Shown one piece after another: positions 62,681 through 64,000 of a stretch of DNA of 64,000 nucleotides; positions within the stretch are counted from its first letter, which is position 1; each line of letters begins with the position of its first letter. The position numbers and the translations under genes are program-made. Below the pieces are notes generated by a model. The model did not search any database, was not told the DNA's origin, and was given only the letters and a program-made list of their open reading frames with translations. The DNA comes from an uncultured Bacillota bacterium (GTDB taxonomy: Bacteria; Bacillota_I; Bacilli_A; RFN20; CAG-826): the NCBI GenBank assembly GCA_949293555.1, contig CASFDV010000004.1:38425-102424 (forward strand). The letters are read 5' to 3'.

Positions 62681-63111
62681 ATGGCGCACGGAGAGATCGG
62701 GCCCGGGCTGGCCGAGGCCCTGAGGGCCAACCCGAACTTGGGGAGGGTGACCGCGAGGACGGTGGTCTTCAGGCGGGCCTTCATCGAGTACGCCCTCGAC
62801 CAGTACCTGAACCTCGGCAAGCCGGGCCTGCGGATATTCGAGGAGGCGGGGATCGACGTGGGCGCGCTGGGGAGGGACAGGGTCGCCGCCGCCTTCGGGA
62901 ACTGGCTCACGAAGGTCAAGAGGGGCCTGCCGGTCGGCTCCCCGGCTCCCCGCCTGGCAGGCCCTCGCCTCCCCCGGAGACGACGGAGGCCGAGCGCCTC
63001 AGGGCCGAGAACGAGAGGCTCCGCATGGCGGTCGATCTCTACCGCCAACTGCGAAGGCTGGATCGGCGTCACCAGCCTCAAAAACAACCGCCGAGAGGTA
63101 CGAGGCGATAA
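62681..63111 (+). pseudogene. IS3-family orfA, apparently frameshifted
   Basis: From ATG 62681 one frame encodes the N-terminal helix-turn-helix region (LRANPNLGRVTARTVVFRRA, IFEEAGIDVGALGRDRVAAA). The conserved leucine-zipper end (ETTEAERLRAENERLRMAVD) is in the -1 frame, ending at TAA 63109-63111. The switch must lie near 62940-62970. Either a mutation or a sequence error broke the gene, or an unusual frameshift occurs. Confidence 0.65.
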
Positions 63112-64000
63112 GGGGGACGAGCCTCGCGGCCGGGCCCCCCGCGCCTCTCTCGGCGAGGGAGATGTGCGAGGAGCTCGGCGTCTCCGAGTCCGGCTACCAC
63201 TCGTACAGGCGCAGGAAGGAGGAGGGGCCGAGCCCCCGGGAGGCCCGGGACATCCGGGACTTCGCGCTCGTCAAGCAGGTCTACGACTACCGGGGCTACC
63301 CCAAGGGGAGCCGGACGATCATGATGATGATGCCGAGGCCCTTCGGGGTGGCGATGAGCAGGAAGAAGATCCGGAGGCTCATGAGGAAGCTCGGGCTCCG
63401 GTGCCCCGTCCGGAGGGCCGACCCCTTCCGGAAGATGGGGAGGGCCTTCGCCGAGAGCGCCTTCTTCGCCAACAAGCTGAACCGCCAGTTCGCCGTCGGG
63501 CGGCCCGGCCTGCACCTCCTCACGGACGTCTCCTACGTCCGCTACGGGAAGGCCGGCGCCGGGCTCTGCTACCTCTCGGCGGTCAAGGACGCCTCCACCG
63601 GGGAGATCGTCGCCTGGGAGCTCTCGGAGCCCTACGGCTCCGGCTTCGTCCTCAGGACGGCCGCCGCCCTCGCGTCCCTGGACTGGCTGCCGGACCAGGT
63701 GCTCCTCCACAGCGACCAGGGGTGCCACTACGCGTCGAAGGCGTACAGGTCCTCGCTCCGCGCCATGGGGATGGCCCAGTCCATGTCGCGGAGGGGCAAC
63801 TGCTGGGACAACGCCCCGATGGAGTCGTGGTTCGGGCACGCCAAGGACGAGCTTCCCCTCGAGGGGTGCGGGAGCTTCCTCGAGGTCAGGGCGCTGATCG
63901 CCGACTACGTCGACTACTACAACAACGAGCGCCCCCAGGCGGGCCTCGGCGGCATGACGCCGAGGGAGAGGAGGGACTACCTGCTGTCACTCCCGTCCAT
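63081..64000 (+). CDS. IS3-family transposase orfB (partial, cut by window end)
   Basis: rve-type DDE integrase. Residues visible are D in LLTDVSYVRYG, D in LLHSDQGCHYAS and E in APMESWFGHAKDEL. YYNNERPQAGLGGMTPRERR is near the C-terminus. An HTH-like LSAREMCEELGVSESGYH leads the chain. There is no good independent start. It lies in the -1 frame relative to the orfA end, and an A5 tract at 63080-63084 could be the shift site that makes the OrfAB fusion. The first in-frame ATG is 63162. Confidence 0.85.

Larger units (their letters stand above)
62598..64000 (+). mobile_element. IS3-family insertion sequence (runs past window end)
   Basis: orfA and orfB of an IS3-type element are present. The left end is placed near 62598, where TGGACCCCGTAATTCGGAGT resembles a terminal repeat. 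It contains the near-palindrome GGACCCCG / CGGAGTCC. The right end is outside the window, so target duplication cannot be checked. The DNA is very G+C-rich compared with the DUF262 gene beside it. Confidence 0.75.

Overview
This window is the replication-origin region of a high-G+C, Gram-positive-type bacterium, most probably a Bacillota. The support is the gene order gyrA-gyrB-recF-yaaA-dnaN-dnaA | oriC | rpmH-rnpA-yidC-jag-mnmE, the genes for RNase M5, RqcP, TilS and FtsH, and a lipoprotein-type YidC. An Erysipelotrichia-like lineage is a guess; nothing here proves it. TGA is used as a stop and tryptophan is TGG, so the genetic code is standard. Most genes read away from oriC. ppdK, the DUF368 gene and the araC-type regulator are the main exceptions.

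Region by region: 1-6.9 kb holds the leftward replication genes (gyrA is cut by the window edge). 5.4-5.5 kb and 6.9-7.2 kb are the two halves of a bipartite oriC with perfect and near-perfect DnaA boxes. The short dnaN-dnaA half also looks like a basal unwinding element. 7.3-16.9 kb is a rightward housekeeping run (rpmH, rnpA, yidC, jag, mnmE, tatD, rnmV, rsmA, ispE, glmU). Two ParB/parS-like palindromes sit at the tatD/rnmV junction. 16.95-18.3 kb is a small accessory cassette: twin 21-bp palindromes, a ribbon-helix-helix protein, a Zn-type macrodomain protein and a 60-residue SHOCT-like protein. 18.3-24.4 kb carries ppdK, a sugar kinase, a DUF368 (PopT-like) membrane protein and a flavodoxin. 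24.4-33.4 kb is again conserved core (pth, mfd, rqcP, tilS, ftsH, dus).

33.4-47.8 kb is a rhamnoside utilisation locus. It has a domain-permuted GH3, an AraC regulator, a normal-order GH3, a GPH-family permease with a long charged tail, a GH78 alpha-L-rhamnosidase, and rhaB-rhaA-rhaD. None of the hydrolases shows a signal peptide. The likely scheme is import of intact rhamnosyl-glucosides, cleavage in the cytoplasm, then rhamnose to rhamnulose, rhamnulose-1-phosphate, and finally DHAP plus lactaldehyde. The GH3/regulator intergenic carries a cre-like site and a pair of direct repeats suited to an AraC protein.

47.8-52.3 kb is a MarR-controlled heterodimeric ABC exporter whose degenerate and consensus ATP sites can be read from the motifs. 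52.4-57.0 kb is less conserved: an exact 23-bp-period tandem repeat in front of a DUF4143 ATPase, IS256-end debris, a membrane protein, a HExxH protein and a hypothetical. lysS and the rpsF-ssb-rpsR operon (with a candidate S6:S18 leader hairpin) follow. From 59.8 kb the window is mobile: a truncated, frameshifted IS256-family transposase, an AT-richer DUF262/DUF1524 (GmrSD-like) presumptive defence gene, and an IS3-family element that runs off the end.

No rRNA, tRNA or CRISPR array was seen.
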